Both the position numbers and the translations under genes were made by a program. From Paragonimus westermani (taxonomy: Eukaryota; Platyhelminthes; Trematoda; Plagiorchiida; Troglotrematidae): a stretch of 64,000 bases of DNA. Positions 28,001 to 41,600 of this stretch are shown one piece after another. The DNA lies in contig QNGE01002737.1 of assembly GCA_008508345.1 (NCBI GenBank), positions 10,927-74,926 on the forward strand, written 5' to 3'. The notes beneath the pieces were generated by a model that was not told the origin of the DNA, ran no database searches, and saw only the letters and a list, made by a program, of their open reading frames with translations. The first letter of the stretch is position 1, and every line of letters starts with the position of its first letter.

Positions 28001-31000
28001 TTCTAGGTGACTTCTCATGGTTATGCTGGAACAAAACTGAGTTTTTGAGTATCACTGATTTTTACGTGGGACGGAAACTGTATGTTACTCAGCGTCTTCT
28101 AACTTGGTCAGATAATTAACGCTATGGAAACATTCTATAATTCACACAAGGGCGTTGGTGTTATCCATGTAGTGGAACAAACTAGTCCACTTGCGTTCTT
28201 TAATGTACCGAACAAACTCGCCGGAAACTAAACTCCCCAGTCAAACGACCGTTTTGCAATCCTTCACTGTGAGTGTTTGCCGCCGCAAAGCTGATGCTCC
28301 TGCTGCCTATTGAGATGCTTGGATAAATTATTAACTGTTGTGGTGTTGTCTGTCAACTCATATGTAAGACGAACTGGCAGTGATTTAACTATTCGAGTGA
28401 CAGAAAATCTTATATGCTATCTACATTCTTTTCAACAACCGAAGCGAGCTTTGACTCGCGTCCGATTGCCCACATCATCGATCTTCCCTCGAGTTCATCG
28501 ATGTGCTTAGTCACTGGATTATCTTCTTATGCAATCCAGATGAATTGTACAATTATCGTGTGTTTGTGTAATTCTGTGCCTTAACTTTCAGACTGACTGA
28601 ACGCAATTTTTGGAATTGTATTTTTATACCGGTAGCATCTCTTGCATCAACCGTCCTTATGGCGACTCTGTAGATTACTGCTCTGTTGTTATAGCATTGC
28701 CATTTATAGTGAGTCTGGTTATTTAGACAATTCATAAATGTATACCACGTGATACTGTAGGCAACCTGACAGGTATAATGGATCATAGAAAGCGGTCTTT
28801 ACTTTTTTGTCATCACCCTTAGTTGTTTAGGCGATTAAAGGTCACCGGCAGACCTTTTGCTCCTCTTTCGGTCTGGTTAAAACGTAAAACTTGTGAGATG
28901 TACTACTACGTTTGCTTTCTGAAGCGTGTTGGCTTTACTGGTCTTTTGCTTTCGTTGTTAGTAACTGTAATTCGTTAACTTGTCGTAATATCGACTGTGT
29001 TGATTGTATTCCTCCTTATCAATCGTGCAAAGGTTTTGTTGGTTCTGTCAAATTGATATAGCATCGTTAGCCACATAACAATTATTGTCAATACCAAATT
29101 CCACAACAACGCTTTCGGTAAATCCGTCGCTTGTCCTTTTTCAACAGATGATGATTTAATTCATCTGTTCATCAAAGTTCTACTTGAAGACCCGGCCGTT
29201 CAGTCCTCCACAGAGCTTCATGTTCTTTACTACCAGTTGGCCGGTCTTATTGTGCACCATGTTCCGGACTATGTACACGACAATGCGAACCAGTGAGTTC
29301 TGCTTGCATTATTACATCAGATCGGTGTGACCATTGGCTTTTCGAACTGACGGGTTCTATTTGACTCAATCCCTCTCAATAAAAAGAAACCAGTTAAAGT
29401 TTCGGCATATTTTCGTTTTGAGCTGGTCCCCATCTGCAAACTGTAGCAGTTTGTGCCATACAGACGGACATCCCTCGTTTCATACAACTCTGAGCTCGCT
29501 CTCTCTAAGGTAACCTTCAAATTCACAAAGTAAGAGCAAATCTTTTATTTTCTAAATTACGTCACCAGCCTAGTTTCAACTCTGGTCAGTGGTGGCTGTA
29601 TCCAGCACTTTTGAGCTTCGCTGTTTCAAGCAGTCACAACGCGGTTGTTCACGTCAAACTGGATTAATGATATTCTGATTTCAGCACAGACTGCTCCCGA
29701 AGCCCCTCTCTATATTATGAACATTTGTCGCTTCCTAGCTGCACACTATTAAGAAATTTACTGTGACAGGTTGGGAATTCCGCCCCAATTAAGTCTCCGT
29801 CTTATATAAAAATTTATCGGTAAACGTGTGGACCAATCGCATTTGATAATTTGCTTCTAAAGTTGTGGGAGTCAAGAAGTTTGTGAGTCTCCGTCTAGTT
29901 TGTTATTTGTGGATAACATTAAGGCCAAATTTTGAACCGTGACTATCGGCTGTATTGTCTACGTTTTCAAACTGTTCCGTCATATTTCTTTTAGGGTTTG
30001 TACGCCTTTTCTCATCCAGTCACCAGCATCTTTACAGGTAATTATATACTCACTTTTTTGAACTCGTCCATTTGTTAATTACTTATTTGTTACTAACTTT
30101 TCATTCCAGTGCACAAGGCTATCGTTTAACTCGCCTCATACAGTTCGCCTGGCCCTGCACAACCAGTAGTTTGAGTGTCGCGGACCTTCAGGAGAAATAC
30201 TCCGGTTTGCGTCTATTAGCTAATCTGACCGCCAAATTTGAATCTGTCAGAACAGTTGCTTCACAAGTGTTTCACTGTTTGGCCAAGGGAGCGCACACAG
30301 AAACCAAAAAGATCGTCAATCCAGCATTGGATATCTTGATTCCTGCTTGGATCTGTACACCGGATGACCATGTCAGTTTACGCCCTAATGTTATGTCGTC
30401 GGTGTTGTTTACCACAGCAATGTATGTTTGGGTTTAACTGTTTGGTTAGAAATCTCGTTTCTACTCGCCAACTTTTGACAAACTTCTTTGGTTTCTTTTC
30501 TCCCTTCACCCTGTTTCTACCCATTTACGCGCTTTTTTCGCAGAAATTATTAGCTGCCACTACACGAAAGATTATGCTCGAAGATCATGGAATACAGTCG
30601 TGTGTACACATATTGTGAGTTCGTTTGCTTGTGAATACGAATGTTTTGTCTTTAGATGGTCTAAGAAAAACTGTGTGCCCACTGCAACGGTAACGAGAAC
30701 AATACTGAAGTAGCTTAGTAAGGTTACTTAGGATAACTGTTAATCATTTGATCGTTACAATACGTCACTTCTTCAGCCAGCTTTGTATTTAGTGGCGAGA
30801 TTCCGGTTCTGTCAGCATCTGCTACGTCTACTCAACAAGGTAGACAGGGTCACGAACATGCACTAGCAGACGAAACTACAAATACTTGGAACAACACATT
30901 GTATTTTACCCTTTTGTTAACTCTTATCGGTTGAAGGTTACCATATTTCCTCCCGACCTGCGTTCTCAGCTTAATGGTTCAACGAAAGAACACAATTGTA

Positions 31001-34000
31001 GTGTGGTACGTGCTTAGGATTGAATTTACAGAAATATTTTGAATCGTGTCCATTCCGGTAAATCGATTATTGAGAAGAATCTCATGCTGGTGCTGAGTTA
31101 CGTTGCCCCAGCCTTATCTCATCCTATTTCGTTGTCTTTTAGATGAGTAGAGTTACTTGAGATGCGTCTTGCGTTATTTTCACAATCTTCACACAATTAA
31201 TGGACACTTACCCCGAATTTTAACGCCTTTTTTCGTAAAGAAAATTAACCTACTGTTTTCTGTTTCTCGGAAGAAGTGCGTATCTGTCTACTCCTTTCAA
31301 CATGAAGTACCTTTTCACATTCCTCACCTCATTCAAGCTCAAATTCTTGTGAACACGACGTTGATTGACCTTTTTCCTATTTCAGGGGTATCATCGTTCG
31401 CCACGCGGACTTGTATTATCCAGTTCGAAACCAGCTATTGCCTCACATAATCTTGATCATATCCCGGCTGTCTGCACAACAAGTGAGTTTGCTGTTGTCA
31501 CCGTGTAACCTCTGTCCATCAAATGGTGTATACGTTTTACGCCTAAGTAGCGGTATTTATACCTGTTAGTCACTTGTTACTACTCGCCCGTTCTTGATGC
31601 ATTTCTTCTGATGTTGGCTAATGAGACCCAGGCATTTTGTGCTATTTTTCACTAGTCTGAATTCTCCAGAAACCCAATCTGGAGGCGTTGCTCAAATGTT
31701 TCAAAGGTACACATTCTTTTTTCTTCAACCTAGGAGATGTTGGTGTTTATATTGATAACAGTTTCTATTCTTGACCTGGCTACTGTGGTCGTCGTTTCCA
31801 AATTAATCAGATCACCACAAAAATACGGTTGTTTATTATTATTATTATTTTCACTACCGTTATTATCATCACTATTATTATTCTTGCAATTTGTAGTTTC
31901 AACCGCTGTTGCATGCATCTTGTAACAGACCATAACATACGAATAGTTCCGTCACACTAAATGACAAAAGATCCGTCCCTTAATATCTAACTAACTGATT
32001 GCACTGTCTGTCATCACACCGAAAGTGTCCTGGAGGCCTTTTGCTATTTTGGTTAAATCAGTCATTACGTTTACCATTGTAAACCTGGTCCTGTGATTCG
32101 TTACTACGAGTTGGATGAACGGTCCTCTTGTTGTATAGCATGCACCTTCGCTTGCGAGTAGTATAACGCGTATATTCGGGAAATAAAAAGCTGGTCTCAA
32201 CGTCAGTAAGACGAGAAACCAGAAGCAACTATTGAAGTCGTGCGTATGCATTGTGGAGGACGTTTAACCAAGGGGATTGACAATCTACTGTCATCCAATG
32301 TGCGCGGGTACACGTCAGCCGTGCAAACGGTTTTACGCGTTCGTTGTTTTATTTTCACGAAACATGTAGGGGATTTCTCGTGATAATCACCCTCCTAGGC
32401 CAATCGTCTTTTATGGTTACAACACTCTTGCCAATTAACCGAGATTGTTTCTATTTAAGATGCACAACCCTGAGTGAAATTGGCAAAAATCGTGTTTGTG
32501 CCACAAACAAATAAGTTTGGATCCCGGGTAAGTCTTTGAACGGCTTCGAAAGTCACAGTGTGTTGTCCGTAGTTTCCACACAAGGATAATTTCAATACCG
32601 ACTATGAATTAATCACCGAAGGACGAGAGAGCCACCAGTAGATATAATTTCGTCCAAGGTGGACGGAGTTTCGCATCTTTTGGGTATCATAGCAGGGCTA
32701 GAAAAACTAATGCATGCTGATGGTTTTAACATGGTTTCTGAACTGAGATGATGCGCGTTGCTTAGAAACTCGTTGGTAGGCAAGCATTGATCAGGGCTTC
32801 TGACTTTAGGCCCCCGGCCTGAGCACAGTGACTACATTGAAATTCTAACCATTTTATCAACACGTTATAGCAGTCTTATGGTCGTCTATTACGTCATGCT
32901 GACGGTAGTCATTTTTTTGGACGACAAAGCCGGTTTTTGTCTCATTGATTAATGGTTCAATAAAACTCTGGATAAAAACATTTGCACCAACTCTTCCCCT
33001 TCTTGTGTGCTGCCTTCGGCATACAGTTTATCAGAACACGTGCACACTCATCAATTTAATGGAACGACTGGACTGACCTTTCGTGTAAAGCGCGAACTCA
33101 TTCTGCAGGTGGGCTTTGTACCAGATAGACTACCACTAAACTGTTACTGTCGAACATAAGCTAGACATTTTAACCGCTCTCTTACGGCCCATGCGAAACA
33201 TGAGTCAGTCGGTTATGCTGAATTTTCGTGTCATGTAGTGTGTAGAGACACGCTTCAAACTATGAGTGAAGCAGCTAACTGTTCATCAATGTGTACTGAA
33301 TTTCGGTTCGAACGAGGCAACGGAACCGTTAACGTGTCATCTCAGTGCACAGTCAACAATGGGTAATAAGCACCCAGTCAATTCATTTCCGGCTCGGTTA
33401 CTTATTGCTCACGTGTTCCTATGTTCTTAGTGGTCCTATCACTTACCATTTCCTGACTTGCGTGTGGTTTGCGGCGTGACAACCAACGAGTTGCTCCAAT
33501 TAGTAAACAACGTGACGTTCCGACAGCGTTCATTCAGTCACCTATCAGTTGCTCTTAGCGCGGTGAACCTACACAAAAGACATTTTTCGTAAGCAGAATT
33601 TGTTCGGTGTGGCAGACGGCTGACCGTTGTCTTTAATGCTTGGCTTTGCCCTATGTCTTTTATTAAACTCGAAAGACTTTAGTGTTTTCGAGATGTCGCA
33701 ATCAACGTGGACGACTTCCCCAGATTAGTTTTGAGAGTTGCCTTACGGTTCCAGTGACACAAGCTGCTTCTTAGAGGTGCATGGATGAGGCTCACATCCA
33801 CATTCTCTCTTTATTGCAGAACTGTAAAACCAGGGTTGTGATGAACTAAATACGAAGTCCAGCTGCGTTATAGGTTCTGCCGATTGTTTGACCATGTCTT
33901 GCAGTTGACCACCTTGGGATACTACCACTTGGATAATCAGCGCCTTATGTTTGGTTTCGTGTACTTGTATGTTTTTGTATACTCATATACATCAAATGGA

Positions 34001-35562
34001 CTCGAAAAGCATAAGACGCCAAGTGTTGAATGGACTTTTGAATGTCTCCTGATAGGAACATGTTTTAGTTGTAAGCATTAACATTTGCTGCCACCCTTAT
34101 TGACAAGGAGGCATTGATAACTGCTGAGATCCGTGTTTAATCATCCTGATTTAAGTGATAGTGAATTGATACAGGCGGCTATGGTTGAGTGTGTATGACG
34201 ATCATTCTGGTTCACGCCACAGTTTGATCGAGAGAAATGCAAGCATTCCAACGCCTCAATTTTTGGGACGTAATTCAGTGCAATGGCTGGTAACAATCGT
34301 CTTACCAGATTGGAGTTAAAGGACGTGTATGGCATTTGTGCTTCCAGGTTATCCTCCTTGATTCTCACACGCTTACCTACTAGTCTCCAGTTATCCACGA
34401 TGGCATATTCTTCTGCTCCTCTGTGTATCCCCCAGTTTACCTCCTTAGAAAGCCACATTTTTTGAAACCGTCAGGCAAACTGGATGCTAACTGAGCTGGC
34501 CACTTCAACTTCCTTGGATCATGCACCGCACATATTCTACTTATGTCCGTTTCTTATTAGTGTACAATTTCCCACTGCTTACTGTGATTTTTGACTTGTC
34601 CCACCTATCTCGCAGCTACCGATTGAACAACGACGTTTGGCTCTGGACATGATAGAAACGGCCGCGCGGTGGGATCACCGCTGTCGTCAAACGTTGACGG
34701 AAGCGGACTCTGCGGTGACCGACGAGGCCTCACCGACCCGGTCAGATCGACCAACAGAAGTAAATACATTACGTTGTACCATTTTACTGTCTTCGAAACT
34801 GTTTTTTGACGTTCTCTCTCCATATCGTACTTTCTTGTAAACTGAGCTGTTTCATTCGTCAATCAGTCCATCTGTTGTTCGCTTTTATTTGTTTTGTTAA
34901 ATCTTCCGTGTTTAATTTAACAGGGATCACAAGTTTGTCACCGTCTGTGTTATCTGAAACTGCTGTTTTTTTTGTGCTATCACTAGCGGGAAATGATGCT
35001 ATTGGACAAACCACAGCGTGACCAGTTGCTCAACTTGATGGTTCGGTTCGCCTGCCAGGTAACTTCATCTTAAATCTATCTCATCTATCTGTTATTCGGC
35101 AATTCTTATCCGGCAACTGTACATTACGTTAGTCTTCAACACTGCACGAAGACAAGTAAAGTTTCCAGCTTTCACACCATGAAGTGTTAATAGATGTTAC
35201 AGTATTTTCTGTCGTTTAGAAGTTGTGAGCAACCGTCTTAGGTCCTACGTGATTAATTTTGTCGTATACAGTGCACACGTGCGTAACGGTGGATTATAGT
35301 GCCTTAAGCGAGCAACTGAGCGTGGCTATGAACATTGGTGAAATAAAACTTGCTCACGTGAGCAGGAGTGCACACTTCTGGGAAGGAAATAGCATCGCTG
35401 ATGTCTTTCCTTTGATCTGTGGGGAGGGCGTAAAGTGCGTCAGCTGATATGCCAGTGAATAGTCACTTTTGGATACAGTTTAACTACATAGTCCCAGCGT
35501 CAGTTCCTCTCTTTTGGATACCTATAGATTGATAGATAGGTAGATAGATAGATAGATGGATG

Positions 35563-35603
<41 letters not shown>

Positions 35604-38600
35604 GGTCTAAATTGGTGTAGTCCCTAACTAGACTGTAGGACCCTCACTCTAACGTTCTGTTGGGTTACTGCTGATTGATTCTGGATTTTAGCCGTCATCT
35701 TAAGCGTAAGATGGCTTGTTGATGAAGGTAATGTAAGTACCTTCCAACTGAAAACATCCTTGTCAACAGCTTTCGGAAAACTGTTAATTGCTGGCACTGG
35801 TAATTTGTCTAACGACTTCTTTTACCATTTCTTTCTCACCACCATCATCCTCAACATCGAAGATACCTACACATTAACCGTTCGAGCCGGTGCTTTCTGC
35901 TATTTAACGTTGAAGAAGACAGCAATCCCTGGCTAAGACAAAAAAGAAGGCAGAGGAAGGGGAGACATTAAACTGACATTCAACATCAAGGTGTAGGCAC
36001 CCTGAAAACAAACAACCGAGCTACAGGCCAAAGTATGAAATCATCAACAGGAAACCATCTTACGGCTTTCACTGCCCCGTGTCACTGGGTTCACCTACTT
36101 CACTGATAGTTTGACCTAACAACGACAACATTCACAACTCTAGGCAAATTGGTGTCACCTGATGCGAACGCATGGATGATCAACTAACTGAGGATGGTTC
36201 ACGTCTTTTAGTTTGAGCAAAGAAGTTTTGCAGCCGTAAAGTAACAAAACCCTTTCAGTCGTCTCTTATACGTATCCCTTAGGCCTCAGAGGGATACCTC
36301 TCTGTCATGAGAGATTCCCTAGATTAGCTAATACCACCCTAGTCCGGGAGTTACGAACTTCTGTTTCATTCCCCATAACCGTAACTTCCTAATTGTGCAA
36401 AACGGTCAGCAATTTTCATTGTTCCGTCTTCCAATACTAAATGTACGTAATCACTGTAGTATTGCTGAAGTACCTGGTACTTTGAATGTGCAGAGCGCAT
36501 TCAAAAGTATTTAGCAGAGCATTTGCCAGCTAACGTCATCTGTGATGTCAAAAAGACCTTCGGTCGTCATTGGAAGAAAGGGTATGTAATGCTTGTGTAC
36601 GTTCTGTTTTGCTCAATGGTTCGGAAACGTGGCCTATTCGCAACGAAGGTGTCAACAGACGTGCTGTGTTTGACCATCAGTGTCTCCGCCAATTAGCCAA
36701 CATTAAATGGACTGATCGCGTGAGCAAAACGACCGTTCGCCGGCCCGTATTCCTGAGCGCTCGGCATGCGTGATCAATTGGTCACCGAATCGCATTGCAC
36801 AGCCTACGATGGTTGAGTCACGTGCCCAGCATGCCGGCCGAGCGTTTGCCATACCGGGCATCATACATACTGTGGCCATCGACTATTGGGTAAAACCGCG
36901 TGGTGACCAAGTAACAACGTTGTCGCGATATATGAAGACCCTGAGTGCCCCATAAAGCGCNTTGTGTACGTTCTGTTTTGCTCAATGGTTCGGAAACGTG
37001 GCCTATTCGCAACGAAGGTGTCAACAGACGTGCTGTGTTTGACCATCAGTGTCTCCGCCAATTAGCCAACATTAAATGGACTGATCGCGTGAGCAAAACG
37101 ACCGTTCGCCGGCCCGTATTCCTGAGCGCTCGGCATGCGTGATCAATTGGTCACCGAATCGCATTGCACAGCCTACGATGGTTGAGTCACGTGCCCAGCA
37201 TGCCGGCCGAGCGTTTGCCATACCGGGCATCATACATACTGTGGCCATCGACTATTGGGTAAAACCGCGTGGTGACCAAGTAACAACGTTGTCGCGATAT
37301 ATGAAGACCCTGAGTGCCCCATAAAGCGCAGTGGATAGGTGTCGCCAACCCGGCAGGGGTCCAGGTGATCACGCAAACCGTTGGTTAGAAACGCTATCAC
37401 TAGATGACAGTGTCGCAGTCAATTGCCTATCTGTCTCAATACCATCTCTGTTTCTTCCACTTAGTCTTCTTTTATTAATTGTTAACCTTCTCAGTAACAT
37501 TTTCTCTCAAGATATTCCATTCCACAGTTGAGATGAACGGCAGACCGAGCCACAATACCTTCTGGCCGGGCTCATGGCGGTTATGGTGTGATATGAGGAG
37601 AGCGCGAGATAGCGGTTCGCAAAACTTATGCTGTTTGAAAATTGCCAAACAGCAGTACCTTGTCGGCGTAATCACGATCAGTCTCTCTCGCTAGATAGGG
37701 GGCTCAAGGCGATATCTTGCGAGTGCTGGAGACAGTCCTGTATTATTTGTTCCATGGGAAACTTAATCAGAACTGGTTAAAGTGGACACCCATGACGTGC
37801 GTCGTTTTTGCTGCTGGAACTGTCAGACAGTTCATCGTGGGTCTTACCATAAGCTGAAGTATAGATATCAAGTCTTTACAGCGTATTCACGCATATGATT
37901 CTTTCAAGCGATTCTGAAAGGGTTGATCAATCAAACACACCCTTGTAATAGCAAAGTAGACAGCTGTTGATCAGTGATAAGTGTAACACTGCTCTGGCAT
38001 TTGCCGAACGTTGAAAATTAGCTCAGTATATACTTGTGCAATATGAAACCCTCCCCGTTGCTCCTTACTGCTGCCTCTCGAACTACAATGAGTTGACGAA
38101 CTATAAGGGAAAACAGAATTTTGACGGTGACGGGGATCTCTCTCGATTTTTCACGTGTGTACTTTCTTGAATATTGCTCACTACATACCTGAAAAAAGTT
38201 TATCTGTTGATGACCAGCCCGATCAACCAGGTGTATGTGCGTGACGAATCCCCTAACTCCATCTTATTTAACTTCTGGTACCCCACTGGTGGTATGGGTG
38301 GGCGAACGTTACCAGAAAAACGAATAAGAACCCCTCAGCTAGTGTTAGGGCGATATTTGTTACACGAACTCTGTGAGTTCTCTGACAGAACTGTCTGAGG
38401 CCATCCTTTAACGTAGATATTAGCGGTCATGGGTCAACAGTGGCAGTACTTTGTCAGTACTTTTATGTTTTATCAATGTGGTACTTCTTAATGTCATGTG
38501 AACTCTGTTTTCTATGGCTTCTCAGTTCCCTTCAGAAATGACTCAGTATATTTCCTCTACTGTGACTCCAAGCAGGCCTTGTAATTCTGGTGTAGCTGAA

Positions 38601-41600
38601 GTTCGGGTGGCTGGTATGAAACTTGTTCTTCTTAATACCATCTCCTGGCAGTCACACATCTTTCTGGCAATGGTCGACTTAATGTTGATCACGTTGGAAC
38701 TTCACTGGCTTTCTGAACATTTGCGGTTGTAGTCAGTACTGTCATCTTTGCCCCAAAACTCCTCGAGCCCGCGCCAGATTGTGCATCAGTTAGTTTTGTC
38801 CCAATCGAAAACGGTTTTGTTGTTTCAGGCAATCTTAATAGTTTTTATTCAGGATTTACGGAGCATCAACGTGTCTTTTTACTTAATGTGAAATGTATAA
38901 AATTTAGCTCATCTGGAGTTATGTACTAGTACACACGTTTGTGAATAGTTAGTTATTTCACATCAGACTTCAACTTGTAATCCGCAGTTTGTTCGTGTGC
39001 AACATAATGGGTAAATTCCGAATTCATTTCGTGTGGTGCCTTCCTCTTCGAACACGGACACAACCACCAGTGTTTAGGTGACTGCTTTTTTTTACTGTAT
39101 CTTCTCTCTCCTTGCCAGGCTGTTGATACCAGTCAAAATGGCAACCTGTCTGAAGCCTCCGTTTTGCGTGCTCTGTCGCAACTGGAGTTCACTCTTCGGT
39201 CGGATGTTTGGGGAGCTCAAAATTGTGAACTTCGTCTCAGCTTCATTGATCGCTACTTTGCTATGGATGATGCAACGTCCATACCTGGTGGCACGTCCAC
39301 TGGACCTGGTGGACAATCAGGCCTGAATACTTCCAACGTTTCCGTTTCTTCGTCCGCTGCCGCTAGTAAATCTGGTTCCAACGTCAGTTCCTCTGTCACA
39401 TCCGCTGTTGGCAATCTCGGTGCAGCACAAACTACAAACTTACTCATGACCCTGGATGTGCTGCGCATCCTGTTCACCTCACTTGTAAGTTCGAGTTTTA
39501 TGGTCTGTCATTGATAGTATTATCCATTTTGAGACAGTTAAGCTCTTCAACTTGCTGTTGATTGTCGAATACATGTTCTGATGTTCTTTCTGACATGCTG
39601 TTCCGTCAGTCCGGTTGGTGGTATACTGCAGCGCTGAAGACTAGCGAGTTCCAAACAGCTCAGCGGTCACGACACCCTCCATCAGTCACATGGTCGATGT
39701 TTTGGGCCTCAATCATGCGAACCGCCTCTTTATTGTTTGGGGACTACCTGCCCATGTTCCAACGTTTTGCCTGATAGTAAACTCAATATATATAGGCGAA
39801 AATCTATCTGATCAGTATGCTGTATAGATAAGGGAATAATCCAGTCTGTTTTCTCCGGAGAGGGTCACTCTACTGGATTGTTCGAGGGTGTGCGGAAAGC
39901 TTACCTCATAGACACTCCCCTTCAAAAAATCAATTCCTACTGGTTGTTATTATCTCAAACCCTGTATCTCTGTTTCTCAAGGCATGGCTGTCTATTTTGG
40001 AAGCACATGATGCTTTTTGTCACTCAAATTATACGCGCCAAATCCTGTATCCAGTTGTACTCACTACTCTGAAACGACATTTTTTGCTTAGGTAATAGAT
40101 TTTGAAGTACCTTACTTTGTAATCCGTTGCTTTGAGTGTCGGCTGTTTTTTGATATCTGTATGAAAAATTGTGACTTAACAATACATTGAACGTCGATCA
40201 TCTTTTTACGTTTCTTTGAGGTGCAGTTGCCTCGTTGCGTTAATGATGTCATTTTGGTCATCGAACTCAGTCGGTATCTTTTTTCTCGTGGCTCAAATTC
40301 TCTTCTCTTGCGCTTCTTCGTATTTTGAGTTTTCTTATGTGTTCATCTGGGATATGGTCCGCATATATTCTGTGACACATTCCCGTTTTTGTTGTTAACA
40401 CAGGTTTTTATATTGACAGCTAATAATTCTTCAACTCTTCGGTTTCTGCCTAGGAAAGTCCAACGCTGCTTCATAATGTGAAATATTTTGGCCCGGGCCT
40501 ATGCAGTCTGCTTAATCGGCAGCTGACCAATGTGAGATTGATTCGATCGTGTTCCAACTTACTCCGAGCCATTCTCGAACGATTCCCGGCCGACGTTTCG
40601 AATCGACAGAAGATCACCACCCACGCGGAATTTCTTGATATCTATTCTGCCACCTTGAAGATCATTCAAGAATCATTCACTTTATATAGTGAAAAGTAAG
40701 TATTGTGGCATCCTTGGAATTACTTCATTCTCGTACATTTTGGTCAAAAACCATACACGAGGCAGTGTTCGGCTTCCGAATGTGATGAGTTTGTTCTACC
40801 TGCATTTAACTGCTAGAATGGTGTAATTCGTTTTTAAACATCGGGAGTGATTCATCTTCCATACAAAAACAGCACGAACCACTTTTGCGTGTTTCATCAA
40901 CGACCTGTTAGAACTCACAGTCCGAGCAATGAACGTCCACCGGACTGTGAAAAGTGGCTACTTTAGAGAAGGAATATGAAGTGTACCATGACGATCGTGG
41001 TCCATACTATTTGTAAAGTAGTAGTAGTAGCAACAGTATTGCTAGTAGTAGTAATGGCAGCAGTAAGATTACTATACTTCCGCCTGGTTGTACTGGGTGT
41101 GCCGCTTTGCGTTTGACAGTATGACTCTTGAGTATGGCGGATCGTTTGATTTGAAATGCAGTGCAATACGATTTAGGTGGCATGGTCCTCGAGTATAATA
41201 GAAAGGGAAAATAAAACTGTTGGGACGCAACAACGTCTGAAAATTAGTTGCATTAGTTTCAAACAAAGTATGGCCGTTTGTTATTGACACAGTATTGTTC
41301 GACTCGGAAGATCTCCGTCAACGCCGCTGCTTTGTTTTACTGCTGTCTACTGCTGGAAGCGGAACTGATTTATTTTTACCGAGGGAAAACGCTCATATAT
41401 TCGTTCCTGTTTCGTATTGTTCCTTATGAATGTACTTTTTATCCTCTCATTCTTATCGCGTGCTTCACTAGTTCACTTTGTAGTGCTCATGTCACCTGAA
41501 GGCGTGCTATTTTTGTCACCGGTTCGAATCCAGCCGATGTCCAGCTTTTTCACGATTGTCTCACCGTGGCCTACCTTTCTCTTATCGCCTTCGCAGCATA

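Noticed and set aside
39562..39774. 70-codon open frame after exon 21, considered as an additional exon.
   Set aside because: Exons 21 and 22 are both phase 0 at the junction and human TRRAP is continuous there.
41521..41531. Perfect B-box-like ggttcgaatcc, considered as a tRNA gene or tRNA-derived SINE.
   Set aside because: No A box at the right distance and no cloverleaf can be drawn around it.
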